Assembly (NCBI GenBank): GCA_963739355.1
Contig: CAVUAD010000001.1
Span: 1 to 64,000 of the forward strand
From: JAWVFM01 sp963739355
GTDB lineage: Bacteria > Actinomycetota > Thermoleophilia > Solirubrobacterales > 70-9
Length of the DNA stretch: 64,000 nt
Reading direction: 5' to 3'
Part shown: piece after piece, positions 1 to 9,220 of the stretch
How positions within the stretch are numbered: position 1 is the stretch's first letter
How the letters are laid out: every line of letters begins with the position of its first letter
Position numbers and translations under genes: made by a program
Notes under the pieces: model-generated
Told to the model about the DNA's origin: nothing
The model's database searches: none
Seen by the model: only the letters and a program-made list of their open reading frames with translations

Positions 1-834
1 GCCGCGCACTTCGACATCCCGCACATCGCGACCGGTGAGCTGCTGCGCGATCACGTCGCGCGGCGGACCGCGCTCGGCCAGGCCGTCCAGGCATACCTGG
101 ACCGCGGCGAGCTCGTGCCCGACCAGGTCGTCCTGGACATGGTGCGGGAGGCGATGGTCGCCGCGAAGGCGGCCGGAGGCGGGTTTGTCCTCGACGGGAT
201 CCCGCGGAACATGCACCAGGCCCGGGCGACCTACCTGATCGGCCGTGAGCTCGAGATCACCGCGGATGTGGCGCTGCACCTGAAGGCCGACGACGGGGAA
301 CTCGCGCGCCGACTGCTCGCGCGGGCCGCGCTGGAGCATCGCTCCGACGACACGCCGGACGTCATCGCCCAGCGCCTGGCCCTCTACCATGACGTGACAT
401 CCCCCATCATCTCGTGGTACCGCGACCGCGGAATCCTGGTCTCGGTGGATGCGATGCGTTCCGCGCAGCAGGTCGGCCGCGAGATCCTGGCCGCCCTCGA
501 AGCGATGCGCCCGTTCCTGGACCAGGTGCCCGGGCAGGCACGGCTCTCCGTTGACCTCACCGGCCTGGGGGACGCATTCGGCGCGCCGGCCCGCCGGCAC
601 ATCCGGCTGAGCCCTCCGCCGGCCACCAGGGCTGGCCTCGGAGGGGGATACGCTCGGGGAGTCGGCGCGCGGGAGCGGACGGTATCGCGAGGCTTGACGG
701 CGGGTTATGAGAAACCCGCCCCGGCCCCGCCAGGACGGCAAGATAGACAAGGGATCGCTGCCACCGCCAGATCCGGCGGAACCGGGAGAATGGAACCGGC
801 GACGGTGCGCCGCTGCGGCGCCGAGGTCGCCTGA
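1..834 (+). CDS. adk: Adenylate kinase family protein, 5' end outside window
   Basis: Adenylate kinase interconverts ATP + AMP and 2 ADP in the cytoplasm. The reading frame is open from the first base; the P-loop and start lie off the left edge. Visible family signatures are the AMP-binding segment (HIATGELLRDHVARR, usual form IxTGDLLR), the ELVPDQVVLDMV stretch and the LDGIPRN segment (usual form LDGFPR). The Ile in place of Phe and the weak lid region point to a divergent or secondary paralogue rather than the housekeeping enzyme. Homology fades after about residue 178 (near EAMRPFLDQ). The remaining ~100 codons are Arg/Pro/Gly-rich and look like read-through of non-coding DNA, so the natural stop may have been lost. 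Family is confident; the C-terminus is not. Confidence 0.75.
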   Translation, partial: AAHFDIPHIATGELLRDHVARRTALGQAVQAYLDRGELVPDQVVLDMVREAMVAAKAAGGGFVLDGIPRNMHQARATYLIGRELEITADVALHLKADDGELARRLLARAALEHRSDDTPDVIAQRLALYHDVTSPIISWYRDRGILVSVDAMRSAQQVGREILAALEAMRPFLDQVPGQARLSVDLTGLGDAFGAPARRHIRLSPPPATRAGLGGGYARGVGARERTVSRGLTAGYEKPAPAPPGRQDRQGIAATARSGGTGRMEPATVRRCGAEVA

Positions 835-1096
835 GGCCGAACGCCTAGCCGGCGATCTAGCACATCGCCAATCGCGTCAGAGGCGACTCGCTGCAATCAC
901 GTTCCGTTACGAGACCTGTGTCTCCACGCGCCAGTCCCGCCGAATGGGCGGCTTGGCGGTCAGCGGCGTCTGGCTGCCGACTCGAACCGATGGATTGTCA
1001 TGTCACTACGGTGGGATCGTGAACGCAGGCTCGCGGGCCTGCGCGGAGTCGGCTCCACATGCCGCGAACCGGGCCACCGGCTTTGTGCACCAACGT

Positions 1097-1415
1097 TCAC
1101 CCGAGGGTGTGGACCTCGGCGGTCGACTCTCCGCCGGCGTCGCCGGTGTTAACGACGCTGCCCGGCTCCAGAAGAAGCGCCGCGGTTTCGACATCGGCGC
1201 TCGGACAGTGCTCGGCACCACGCGGCATGACGAGAAGCTCCCGTGGCCTGAGCGCACCGTTGCCTTCGCGCATCTGGATTTTCAGCTCGCCGTCCAGAAC
1301 CAGGAAGAACTCGTCGGTGTCAGGGTGACGTCGTAGTCGTGATCTGGGCAATCTTCTTCGGCGACCAGTGCTCAGTGAAGCGTGCCAGCATTACATCGAC
1401 ATCCACCGCGTCCAT
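1097..1415 (-). pseudogene. Cupin-domain protein, decayed (internal deletion and frameshift)
   Basis: The C-terminal two thirds read as a single-domain cupin (HPDTDEFFLVLDGELKIQM, then PRGAEHCP and the typical VNTGDAGG tail). Reading back on the minus strand, an ATG at 1415 opens a matching cupin N-terminus (MDAVDVDVMLARFTEHWSPK). Between the two parts roughly 15 codons that normally carry the first metal-binding histidines are missing, and the frame changes, so the N-terminal part stops within a few codons. Intact members are about 115 residues and bind a metal in a small beta-barrel; the substrate is unknown. I infer a pseudogene rather than a sequencing slip because a block of sequence is absent, not just one base. 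Confidence 0.65.
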
Positions 1416-1439
1416 GTCCCCATCGTGACATGCAGCAGG

Positions 1440-1745
1440 GCCCGGCGTGTCAAGAGGGGGTGTCCAGCAAGTACGGTCACAGCCGATCTGATCGCTGGTG
1501 CCTTACCGGCCCGGTGGCGGGCCTCTGCCCGCTGGTTATCCCGGTGGGTGCGCCTGGAGCTGGTGGCGGTTGCGGCGGCCGTCTTTCTCCCTTGACGACG
1601 TACACCGGCTGCGGTCAGGTCGGTGACGATGCCGTAGGCGCTGCGGCCGGTGATGCCTAGGCTGGCCGCGATGTTCACGCAGCCGCACGTCCGTGGGCGA
1701 TGCCCAGCAGGACCCGGGCGTGGCTGGTCAGAGAACTCCAGCCCC
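1440..1745 (-). pseudogene. Winged-helix transcriptional regulator, decayed
   Basis: On the minus strand the segment IAASLGITGRSAYGIVTDL is the recognition-helix region of a small MarR/ArsR-like winged-helix family common in actinomycetes, normally followed by AAGYVVKEKDGRRNRY. Here the continuation is only recovered by changing frame (a VVK-EKDGRRNR reading appears after removing one G), and the preceding helices (TSHARVLLGIAH) lie in yet another frame upstream. At least two single-base insertions are therefore needed to rebuild a protein of about 110 residues. It sits between the cupin remnant and the aldehyde-dehydrogenase promoter. No functional product is expected. Confidence 0.55.
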
Positions 1746-1756
1746 TCCCTACTTCA

Positions 1757-1785
1757 TTGACCACAATTTCCAGAAAAATATTGCT
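1757..1785 (+). promoter_or_regulatory. Possible promoter of the aldehyde dehydrogenase operon
   Basis: A markedly AT-rich island (about 1750-1810) breaks the GC-rich background. It contains TTGACC at 1757-1762 and, about 16 bases later, TATTGC/AATATT, which fit -35 and -10 elements. The start codon is about 120 bases downstream and is preceded by a good ribosome-binding site (AAGGAG), leaving a long leader. Reading the elements is direct; promoter activity is inference. Confidence 0.4.
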
Positions 1786-1902
1786 AGTTTTTTATTTCAA
1801 GTGTAGGTTTTGGGGCAGGCACCGGGAATCAGCTGCCAGGTCCGGCCCTATACCGGCGGCTCGGCTTGCTGGTCGTCACCTGTTCCCTGAAGGAGTAACG
1901 AC

Positions 1903-3426
1903 ATGAAATACGTCCCGCCAGGCCTGCCCGGCAGCATCGTCTCCGTCGAGCCGAGGTACGAGAATTTCATCGGCGGCAAGTGGCTGGCGCCGACGCATGG
2001 CAAGTACCGCCTGGACTTGGCCCCGGCGACCGCCGGCCCGATCACCGAGGTGGCCGACTCCACGCCGGAGGATGTCGAGCTCGCGCTGGACGCTGCCCAC
2101 GCGGCGAAGGACGCCTGGGGCGAGGCGTCAGCGGCCGAGCGAGCCGAGGTGCTCAACGCGATCGCCGATGCGGTCGAGAAGAACCAGGAGATGCTGGCGG
2201 TCGCTGAGAGCTGGGAGAACGGCAAGCCGGTCCGCGAGACCCTGGCTGCGGACATTCCCCTGGTGGTCGATCACTTCCGGTACTTCGCCGCCGCGGCACG
2301 CGCCGAGGAGGGTCGCTCGACTGAGATCGAGAAGGATCTGGTCGCCTACCACTTCCGGGAGCCGCTGGGTGTGGTCGGTCAGATCATCCCGTTCAATTTC
2401 CCGCTGCTGATGGCGGCGTGGAAGCTCGCGCCGGCGCTGGCGGCCGGTAACTGCTCGGTGATCAAGCCTGCCTCGCCGACGCCGTGGTCGATCCTGAAAC
2501 TGATGGAGACGATCGAGGACGTCCTGCCGCCGGGTGTGATCAACGTCGTGACCGGTCCCGGCGCGGAGATCGGTAAGGCGCTGGCCGCGAACCCGCGTAT
2601 CGCGAAGGTGTCCTTTACCGGTGAGACGGTGACCGGCCGGCTGATCATGCAGTACGCGGCGCAGAACCTGATCCCGTCTACGGTCGAGCTGGGCGGCAAG
2701 TCGCCGAACATCTTCTTCAGCGATGTGATGGCTCATGACGACGAGTTCCTGGACAAGGCGATCGAGGGCCTGGTGTTGTACGCGTTCAACAAGGGCGAAG
2801 TGTGCACCTGCCCGTCGCGGGCGCTGATCCAGGCCGACATCTACGACGAGTTCATGGCCCGCTGCCTGGAACGCATCGCCAGCATCAGGCAGGGCAATCC
2901 GCTGGACACTGACACCCAGCTCGGCCCGCAGGTCTCAGCGCAGCAGATGCAGAAGATCGCCTCCTACGTCGACATCGGCCGCGACGAGGGCGCCGAGGTG
3001 CTTATCGGCGGCCAGCGCGCCAGCGTGGACGGGGCGGAATTCGCCGGCGGCTATTACTTCCAGCCGACGGTGCTGAAGGGCGATAACAAGATGCGGGTGT
3101 TCCAGGAGGAGATCTTCGGCCCCGTGCTGGCGGTCACCACGTTCACCGACGACGCGGACGCCCTGGCGATCGCGAATGACACCCTCTACGGGCTGGGCGC
3201 CGGTGTCTGGACCCGAGACGGCACCCGGGCATACAAGATGGGCCGCGGCATCAAGGCCGGCCGCGTCTGGACGAACTGCTACCACCAGTACCCGGCCGGT
3301 GCCTCCTTCGGCGGCTACAAGATCTCGGGCATCGGCCGCGAGAACCATCTCATGATGCTGGATCACTACAGCCAGACGAAGAACCTGCTCGTCAGCTACA
3401 GCACCAAACCGCTCGGGCTGTTCTAG
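1903..3426 (+). CDS. NAD-dependent aldehyde dehydrogenase (acetaldehyde/EXAC type)
   Basis: Oxidises an aldehyde, most likely acetaldehyde or another short-chain aldehyde, to the acid with NAD+ in the cytosol. The 507-residue length is normal and the whole family is present: IPFNFPLL substrate/cofactor segment near 162, KPAS at 188, FTGE at 238, general-base Glu262 in ELGGKSPN and nucleophile Cys301 in the GEVCTCPSR motif typical of the EXAC/AldB branch. The start follows AAGGAG by 8 bases. It is followed 8 bases later by a DUF779 gene and then by a zinc alcohol dehydrogenase, a conserved trio for alcohol-to-acid oxidation. It is intact although its neighbours are broken. Confidence 0.93.
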   Translation: MKYVPPGLPGSIVSVEPRYENFIGGKWLAPTHGKYRLDLAPATAGPITEVADSTPEDVELALDAAHAAKDAWGEASAAERAEVLNAIADAVEKNQEMLAVAESWENGKPVRETLAADIPLVVDHFRYFAAAARAEEGRSTEIEKDLVAYHFREPLGVVGQIIPFNFPLLMAAWKLAPALAAGNCSVIKPASPTPWSILKLMETIEDVLPPGVINVVTGPGAEIGKALAANPRIAKVSFTGETVTGRLIMQYAAQNLIPSTVELGGKSPNIFFSDVMAHDDEFLDKAIEGLVLYAFNKGEVCTCPSRALIQADIYDEFMARCLERIASIRQGNPLDTDTQLGPQVSAQQMQKIASYVDIGRDEGAEVLIGGQRASVDGAEFAGGYYFQPTVLKGDNKMRVFQEEIFGPVLAVTTFTDDADALAIANDTLYGLGAGVWTRDGTRAYKMGRGIKAGRVWTNCYHQYPAGASFGGYKISGIGRENHLMMLDHYSQTKNLLVSYSTKPLGLF

Positions 3427-3434
3427 GACCCGTG

Positions 3435-3836
3435 ATGTCCGAGTCGATGGCCCTGGCACGCATCACCGCGACCCCGGCCGCGCGCGAGGCGATCCGGCTC
3501 CTGCGCGCCGCCGGGGGCGGCCCGGTGATGTTCGTCCAGTCCGGCGGCTGCTGCGCTGGCAGCACGCCGATGTGCTTTCCCGCCGGAGAATTCCTCATCG
3601 GCGACATCGACGTCCTGCTCGGCGAGATCGACGGATGCCCGTTCTATATCGACAAGCGCCTGGACCAAGCCTGGCACCAGGAACAGTTCCTGCTCGATGT
3701 CGCCCCCGGTGAACCCGAAGACTTCTCCCTGCCAGCCGGCGACAACCTCCACTTCGTCACCGGCTCCCCCGCCTGCGTCTCGCCGGGCGCACCCGACGAA
3801 AACGCCCTTCCCCCCCCTGAATGGAGCACGCCATGA
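3435..3836 (+). CDS. DUF779 family protein
   Basis: A 133-residue protein of the DUF779 family, which regularly accompanies aldehyde dehydrogenases. Its biochemical role is unknown to me. The family signature VMFVQSGGCCAGSTPMCF is present, as are the IGDIDVLLG and FYID segments. An in-frame GTG lies directly before the ATG, so the start could be one codon earlier. The stop codon overlaps the ATG of the following alcohol dehydrogenase (ATGA), which implies translational coupling and places it firmly in the alcohol/aldehyde oxidation operon. The last 20 residues are Pro-rich and less like the family. Confidence 0.85.
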   Translation: MSESMALARITATPAAREAIRLLRAAGGGPVMFVQSGGCCAGSTPMCFPAGEFLIGDIDVLLGEIDGCPFYIDKRLDQAWHQEQFLLDVAPGEPEDFSLPAGDNLHFVTGSPACVSPGAPDENALPPPEWSTP

Positions 3837-4847
3837 GAGCAGCAGTTGTCACCGATTTCCGCTCCCCCTTGCAGGTGCAGGATCTTCCGATCCCCGAGCC
3901 CGGCGCGGGCGAGGTGCTAGTCCGGATCGAGACGAGCGGGCTGTGCCACACCGACATCCACGCCGCGCACGGCGACTGGCCGGTCAAGCCGACCCCGCCG
4001 TTCATTCCCGGGCACGAGGGCGTCGGTCACGTCGAGAAGCTCGGCACCGGCGTGAGCACCCGCGCGATCGGCGACCGGGTCGCGATCGCGTGGCTCGGTT
4101 ACGCGTGCGGTGAGTGCCGCTACTGCAACGGCGGGTGGGAGACGCTGTGTGAGAAGCAGCAGAACTCGGGCTACTCCGTCAACGGCACATTCGCCGAGTA
4201 CGCCGTCGTCCCCGCAGCGTTTGCCGCGCCGGTACCGAACGGCGTCTCCTCCCGCGACGCCGCGCCCCTGACATGCGCGGGTGTGACGACCTACAAGGCG
4301 ATCAAGGTCGCCCGGGTCGCTCCCGCCGAGACGGTCGCGATCTTCGGCGTCGGCGGACTGGGACACCTCGCCCTGCAGTACGCCCGCATCGCCGGCGGGT
4401 TCGTCATCGCCGTGGACATCGAAGACCACAAGCTCACGATGGCCACCGAACTGGGCGCCGACCATGTCGTCAACGCGCTGACCACCGATCCGGTCGAGGC
4501 GATCCAGGCCCTCGGCGGCGCCGATGTGGCCGTCGCGCTCGCTGCGTCACCCGGGGCCTTCGACCAGGCCTACCGGTCGCTGCGCCGCGGCGGGCGCCTG
4601 GTGTGCGTCGCGCTGCCCGCTGACAATGCGACGCTGAGTCTGCCGATCTTCAACACCGTCATCAACGGCAAGACTGTCATCGGCTCGATCGTCGGCACCC
4701 GTAACGACCTCGCCGACGTCTTCGCCCTGCACGCCGCCGGCCGCACCACGGTGATCGCTGTCGACCGCAAGATCGACGAGGTCAACCAATCCATCGAACG
4801 ACGTCCTCGCCGGCACCGTCCCGGCTCGTGTCGTCTTCCAGTTCTGA
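3833..4847 (+). pseudogene. Zinc alcohol dehydrogenase (AdhP-like), frameshifted near the C-terminus
   Basis: A medium-chain zinc-dependent alcohol dehydrogenase that would oxidise alcohols to aldehydes for the upstream aldehyde dehydrogenase. Catalytic zinc ligands (GLCHTD, GHEGVG), the four-cysteine structural zinc loop (CGECRYCNGGWETLC) and the Rossmann GVGGLG are all present. At about 4797 one extra C shifts the frame. Deleting it restores the expected ending (DVLAGTVPARVVFQF) and a TGA at 4845-4847. As written, translation runs on to 5077 with a foreign tail. Only about 17 C-terminal residues are lost, so the product could be partly functional, or the extra base could be a sequencing error. 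The start at 3833 is chosen for its GGAG and the overlap with the DUF779 stop. Confidence 0.85.
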
Positions 4848-4854
4848 TCACTCA

Positions 4855-5031
4855 AGCTGGGAGCCGCCCGCAGCGGCGCCCACCGCGGCTGGGATACGAT
4901 GCAGGGCCAGCCCGCCACGGTGATCATGTCGTCCGGGTCGCGGCGCGACCATCACGCCGGGGCGCGGTCGGCAACCCGGCCGGAGGCGTCGATGCGGCCG
5001 ATCCCGTAGATCACATCCCCCAGCCGGCGGT
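4855..5031 (-). pseudogene. AbrB/SpoVT-like DNA-binding protein remnant
   Basis: On the minus strand the phrases DVIYGIGRIDASGRVADRA and MITVAGWPCIV followed by IPAAV recur in an actinomycete family with an AbrB/MazE-like swapped-hairpin domain, as I remember it. Here they are spread over different frames with material missing between them, so no continuous product of the usual ~120 residues can be made. The remnant is convergent with the alcohol dehydrogenase and directly precedes the beta-propeller remnant on the other strand. Identification rests on memory of the motif and is tentative. Confidence 0.4.
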
Positions 5032-5039
5032 ATGGCCAG

Positions 5040-6275
5040 CGGCAGGGGACGGGCCACGCGCGGCGTCACCGGGGTGACCGGCGCAGGCCGGCGACCGCAC
5101 GTTCGTCCTGTCCGCGCAGGGCCGGCAACCCTCCGTCGTGCCACCCTTCCCTTCCCAGCGCTTCTTCCTGCTGCGCACCGACCCGGCCGGCCGGGCAGGT
5201 GCCCGGATGACCCTGACCGCGCTGCCCGCCGGATACGTCCCCGCCGGGTACGGGATCAGCGCCATGGCCTTGTCCCCGGACGGAACCCACCTAACGATCT
5301 CAACCGCGGGAGTGACGGCGGCTCCAGCCAGCAGCGCTCGGTGGCACACCGGGTACGGAAGAGGGATGCGTCCCAGGTCCCCTTATCGGTTCTGGCCCCC
5401 GCGGCGGATCGGCGCGATGTGAATGTGTCCCGCATAGAACCGGGACGATGTCACATCGCGCCGGTCGCGGGGCGCCGGGAACAGGGCCCCTCCGGGACGC
5501 CTGAGCCCGAAGTGACGCCCGGGACGCCAGATGCCGGCCGCGGGAGGGGCCACGGGACGGCATGGGCGGCCACCGGGGAAATGCCAGGCTGCTATGACAT
5601 GGCGTCGGCTGGACGGTACTCCGGGGGCACACCGGGTACCCGCAGGCGTGACACCCGAGGCGGACGGGACTCGCGAGAGCGCGACGCCGGACCGTAACCC
5701 CGGTCATTGAAGGTCTCTAGCCGCGCAAATCGGCGACCGCCTGGGGTACGCCGAAAAGCTCGACGTGTTCGACCTGGCCACCAGGACCGAACGGGCCTGG
5801 AGTACCCGCACCTGCACCGGGTGCGCGCCTAACAGCGGCGGCAACCTCTGGATGGGCGTGAACGCTGACGCGCTGTCCTGGACCGCGGACAGCCAGCACG
5901 TCGCGTTCACCTGGGGTAACACCGTCCGCCTGCTGGATACCCGCGCTGCGGGCTCTGACATCTTGACCAGCAGCAAGAAGGCGGCCACCTGGACCGGCGG
6001 CGTCACGGGGCTGAATCAGTGGCGCGGGGCCATCATCACTCCAGACGGCCGGACCGTGCTCGGCATCGAGCAGCTCGCCGGCATGAACCTGAAGGGCCCG
6101 ACCCGCGAGCACCTGGTCAGCTGGTCCACCGCCACCGCCCCCCCCCCCGCAAGCAGATCGCCGTGCTGAACAACCTCAACGCGCGGAAGCTGGGCGACGA
6201 CGAGCAGATCCTCTACACCAACGCCGACGGCAGCGTCCTGGTCCTGACCTATCAGCAGCCCGGCGCAATAGTTGG
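5040..6275 (+). pseudogene. WD40-like/beta-propeller protein, broken into pieces
   Basis: Pieces of one actinomycete beta-propeller protein lie in order. They are GVTGVTGAG, then after a +1 shift DRTFVLSAQGRQPS and FFLLRTDPAG, then ISAMALSPDGTHL, a gap, and from 5765 DVFDLATRTERAWSTRTC, LSWTADSQHVAFTWG and AIITPDGRTVLGIE. After a frame change in a run of eleven C at 6138-6148 it continues IAVLNNLNARKL. The SPDG and SWTADSQ blades are characteristic. Positions 5400-5740 contain nothing I recognise and may be inserted or scrambled DNA. The N-terminal membrane region expected in such proteins is absent. Function of intact relatives is unknown; they are usually surface-anchored. Confidence 0.55.
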
Positions 6276-6509
6276 TCTGTCCGACGTATGCGGGCCAGCA
6301 TCGCGGTTCCCTGTTAGTGACAGAGTCGATAGGGAATACAGCTGGTCGATGTTTCGTCATGCTCAGCGGTTGCGGCTGGGCCGCGGTCGGGGCGCAAGTA
6401 CCGGCGGTCAGTGCGGCAGTCGCAGTCGGAAGGCCTGGGCGCATGTTGCCCCCCGGGATCCGGTTACCTGCCTCGCGGGCATGTCGTTTTCGGCCGTAAA
6501 ATCGCGGCC

Positions 6510-6974
6510 GTGAAGCGGGTGCTGCTGACCGGGATGTCGGGTACCGGCAAGTCCAGCGTCATCGGTGTGCTGTCGGCCCGCGGGTTCAAAGCCGTCGATA
6601 CCGACGACGGATGGTGCGAGCCCTTGCCGGACGGCCGCCAGCGCTGGCGGGAGGACGCGATCGGCCGGCTTCTGGACGCCGAGGACGTCGAGGTGCTGTT
6701 CGTGGCAGGCTGCGAGGAGAACCAGGTCCGGTTCCATCCGCGCTTCGACCTGATCATCTTGCTCAGCGCCCCGGCGGGGGTCCTGGCCGAGCGGCTGGCC
6801 TCGCGGCCGGAGAACTCATTCGGCCGGGGGCCCGGCGAGCTGGAGCGCATCCTGGATGACCTGCAGAGCGTCGAGCCGCTGCTGCGCAAGGCGGCCACTC
6901 ATGAGATCCGGACCACTACGCCGCTCGATGATGTGGTCGCGGAGATCCTGCACCTGGCCGGCGCATTGGCATAG
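6510..6974 (+). CDS. P-loop NTPase, shikimate/adenylate-kinase-like
   Basis: A 154-residue protein with a clear Walker A motif (TGMSGTGKSS) at residues 7-15, followed by a GFKAVDTDDGW segment that resembles the substrate-binding start of small-molecule kinases. An RLASRPENSFGR segment later in the chain could be the lid. Its length and order match the AAA_18/shikimate-kinase-like proteins of actinobacteria, whose substrates are unknown. The GTG at 6510 is chosen because the Walker A then sits at the usual distance from the N-terminus. Longer in-frame starts upstream give a low-complexity leader. The gene looks intact despite lying among remnants. Confidence 0.7.
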   Translation: MKRVLLTGMSGTGKSSVIGVLSARGFKAVDTDDGWCEPLPDGRQRWREDAIGRLLDAEDVEVLFVAGCEENQVRFHPRFDLIILLSAPAGVLAERLASRPENSFGRGPGELERILDDLQSVEPLLRKAATHEIRTTTPLDDVVAEILHLAGALA

Positions 6975-7265
6975 GGCCGATCCGCTCACACGCCGTCACG
7001 CACGCCCGGCCAGCCCGCCGAACCGGAACCGCCGTTCGGCACGACCGGCGGCACGGCGAGGGCGGTCGTTCCAGGCGTGCGGGAATGAATGTTCTGTCGT
7101 GTCTGCCGCCAGCAGCCGGGAGATCGATGAGCGGCCACTCGGTCGTCACGACGAGACTGCGTTCGCCGACGACATCATCATCATCATCCGCAGGGCAGAC
7201 AGACATACCGGTATTGGCGCCGAGACATCGCCCATCTGGCCCGCGAGCTACTGGCGGTGGGGATC
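6975..7265. other. Intergenic stretch without recognisable genes
   Basis: No convincing coding signal on either strand. It contains a short CAT microsatellite at about 7172-7186. A phrase on the plus strand (AHLARELLAVGISGSD) looks protein-like, but I cannot extend it. Confidence 0.4.
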
Positions 7266-7482
7266 TCAGGCAGCGACGATGCCGCGTTCGAGTCGCTCGG
7301 CGATCCAGACCTTGATGACGGACTGGCGGGTGACTCCTAGGCGCCGGGCTAGCGATTCGATCATCCACTGCGGACATCGACGTTGATCCGGGCGCTGCTC
7401 AAGCCCCGGCCGCCGCATCGAGGTAAAGTCCAGGTCGCCGGTCATGTCCTGGCCATCGGCAAACTTCTGGTCAGATTCCTTA
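7266..7482 (-). pseudogene. CopG/BrnA-type antitoxin, 5' end split off by an insertion sequence
   Basis: Minus-strand reading gives DQKFADGQDMTGDLDFTSMRRPGLEQ, then in shifted frame RINVDV, then QWMIESLARRLGVTRQSVIKVWIAERLE. This is the ribbon-helix-helix antitoxin family (CopG/BrnA-like) that binds DNA and neutralises a toxin. One inserted and one lost C around the RINVDV stretch make two compensating shifts, and about three residues of the usual SLDREARRLG are missing. The first codons are not here. They continue beyond the insertion sequence at 9221-9234, where removing the element rebuilds R-A-K-E-S-D-Q-K-F in frame. I see no partner toxin beside it. Confidence 0.6.
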
Positions 7483-9220
7483 GAGCTTGCAGAAAAATAA
7501 CCCGTAGCTTCCTGGAATGCGGCATGCTGCTGTGGTATGGGCGGTAAAGAGGAAATAGCGCAGGTCCTGGCGGCGAAGTTCGCGGTGATCTTCCCGCATC
7601 TGGATGAGCGGCAGCGGCGGCTGCTGATGGCGGCCGAGGCCCGGGCGCTGGGGCATGGCGGGATCCGGCTGGTGGCCCGGGCCGCCGGGGTCCGCGAGGC
7701 CACGGTGTCCCTGGGCGTTGATGAGCTGGAGGCCGGCGCGGAGCCGCTGGGCCGGGCACGGCAGCCCGGCGGGGGCCGTAAGCGGGCGGCTGACCTGGAT
7801 CCGGGGCTGGTCCCGGCACTGCTGGCCCTGGTCGAGCCGCGAGGAGCGCGGCGATCCGATGTCGCCGCTGCGGTGGACGACGAAGTCGACCCGCAATCTC
7901 GCCGGTGAGCTGACCCGGCAGGGCCATAAGGTCTCCGCCGACACGGTCGGGGACCTGCTGCGGGACGAGGGGTTCAGCCTGCAGGGCAACGCCAAGACCA
8001 TCGAGGGCGCGCAGCACCCGGACCGGGACGCCCAGTTCCGCTACATCAGCGACCAGGCCCGGGCCCACCAGGACGGCCGGCGACCCGGTGATCAGCGTGG
8101 ACACCAAGAAGAAGGAACTCATCGGCGAGTTCGCGAACGCGGGCCGGGACTGGCGGCCGAAGGGCCAGCCGGCAGCGGTGCGCACGCATGACTTCCCCGG
8201 CGACAGCGAGGGCAAGGCCATCCCCTACGGGGTCTACGACGTGACGGCCGAACGCGGGCTGGGTCAACGTCGGCACCGACCATGACACCGCCGCGTTCGC
8301 GGTGGAGTCCATCCGCCGCTGGTGGGACGCCGCCGGCAGCAGCCAGCTACCCGGCCGCCCGGCGGCTGCTGATCACCGCGGACGCCGGCGGCTCCAACGG
8401 CTACCGCACCCGCGCGTGGAAGACCGGGCTGGCCGCGCTGGCCGCCGAGACCGGCATGGAGATCACGGTCTGCCACTTCCCGCCCGGGACGTCGAAGTGG
8501 AACAAGATCGAGCACCGGCTGTTCTCCCACATCACCATGAACTGGCGCGGCAGGCCGCTGACCAGCCACGACGTCATCATCAACAGCATCGCCGCGACCA
8601 CCACCCGCACCGGCCTGACCGTGGACGCCCGCCTGGACGACGGCACCTACCCCACCGGAATCAAGGTCAGCAACGCGCAGATGGCCGCCCTGCCCATCAG
8701 CCGCCACCTCTTCCACGGCGACTGGAACTACACCCTCCACCCCGCCGGGCACACCGCAGCACCGCCCGCCGGCAGCGGCCAGGAGCACCGTCCCGCGGCG
8801 CTCCCCGAGCTGACCGGACTGGCCCCCGCCGACCTGGACCAGCTGATCGCCCAGCTCGCCGCCCTGCGCCAGGACCGGCGCGAGCAGCGGGCCCGCGCCC
8901 ACCCGGCCAGCGACGCCCGGCACAAGCCCCGCTCCGGCCGGCCACCCGTCTTCCCCTTCCCCGACCGCGTCGTGGCCACCGTGCTCCACCTGCGCCTGGC
9001 CCTGCCCGACGACATCCTCGCCCACCTGCTCGGCACCAGCCGCACCACCATCAGGCGCGCCCTCGCCGAGATCCAGGACCTGCTGGGCCAGCATGGGCAC
9101 CACGTCGAGCCAGTCACCGCGCCGCCCGGCCTGCCCGCGCGCATCTCTCCGTATATCTCCTCGGACGACCGGCAACGCCGAGAACGAGATCAAGACAGCG
9201 TGTTAATAATCTGCAAGCTC
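7483..9220 (+). mobile_element. ISAzo13-family insertion sequence with terminal inverted repeats
   Basis: The element is 1,738 bases long. Both ends begin GAGCTTGCAGA; the inverted repeats match at 18 of the first 23 positions. A TTA triplet flanks each end (7480-7482 and 9221-9223), which I read as the target-site duplication. A single transposase gene fills the interior. The element lies within the first codons of an antitoxin gene read on the opposite strand. The transposase carries at least five frameshifts, so this copy cannot move on its own. Confidence 0.85.
7537..9206 (+). pseudogene. ISAzo13 transposase with C-terminal HTH extension, multiply frameshifted
   Basis: A DDE-type transposase rebuilt across frames. 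Catalytic acids sit in VDTKKKELIGEF, TADAGGSNGYR and NKIEHRLFSH, the ISAzo13 pattern. Single extra bases are needed at about 7845, 8076, 8250 and 8345, and another change near 9150. With these corrected the protein ends GNAENEIKTAC and a TAA at 9204-9206 inside the right inverted repeat. After the catalytic core there is a ~170-residue extension with a helix-turn-helix (LLGTSRTTIRRALAEIQ). As it stands no full-length enzyme can be made. Confidence 0.85.

Noticed and set aside
707..1336. Long plus-strand open frame across the cupin region
   Set aside because: Composition is low-complexity and lacks any family signal, while the opposite strand carries recognisable cupin sequence; it is a shadow.
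5400..5740. Inserted mobile element within the beta-propeller remnant
   Set aside because: No inverted repeats, duplication or transposase-like frame could be found; scrambled or decayed sequence is as likely.
7160..7190. CAT trinucleotide run as a possible regulatory repeat
   Set aside because: Only about five units; a short microsatellite with no partner structure.
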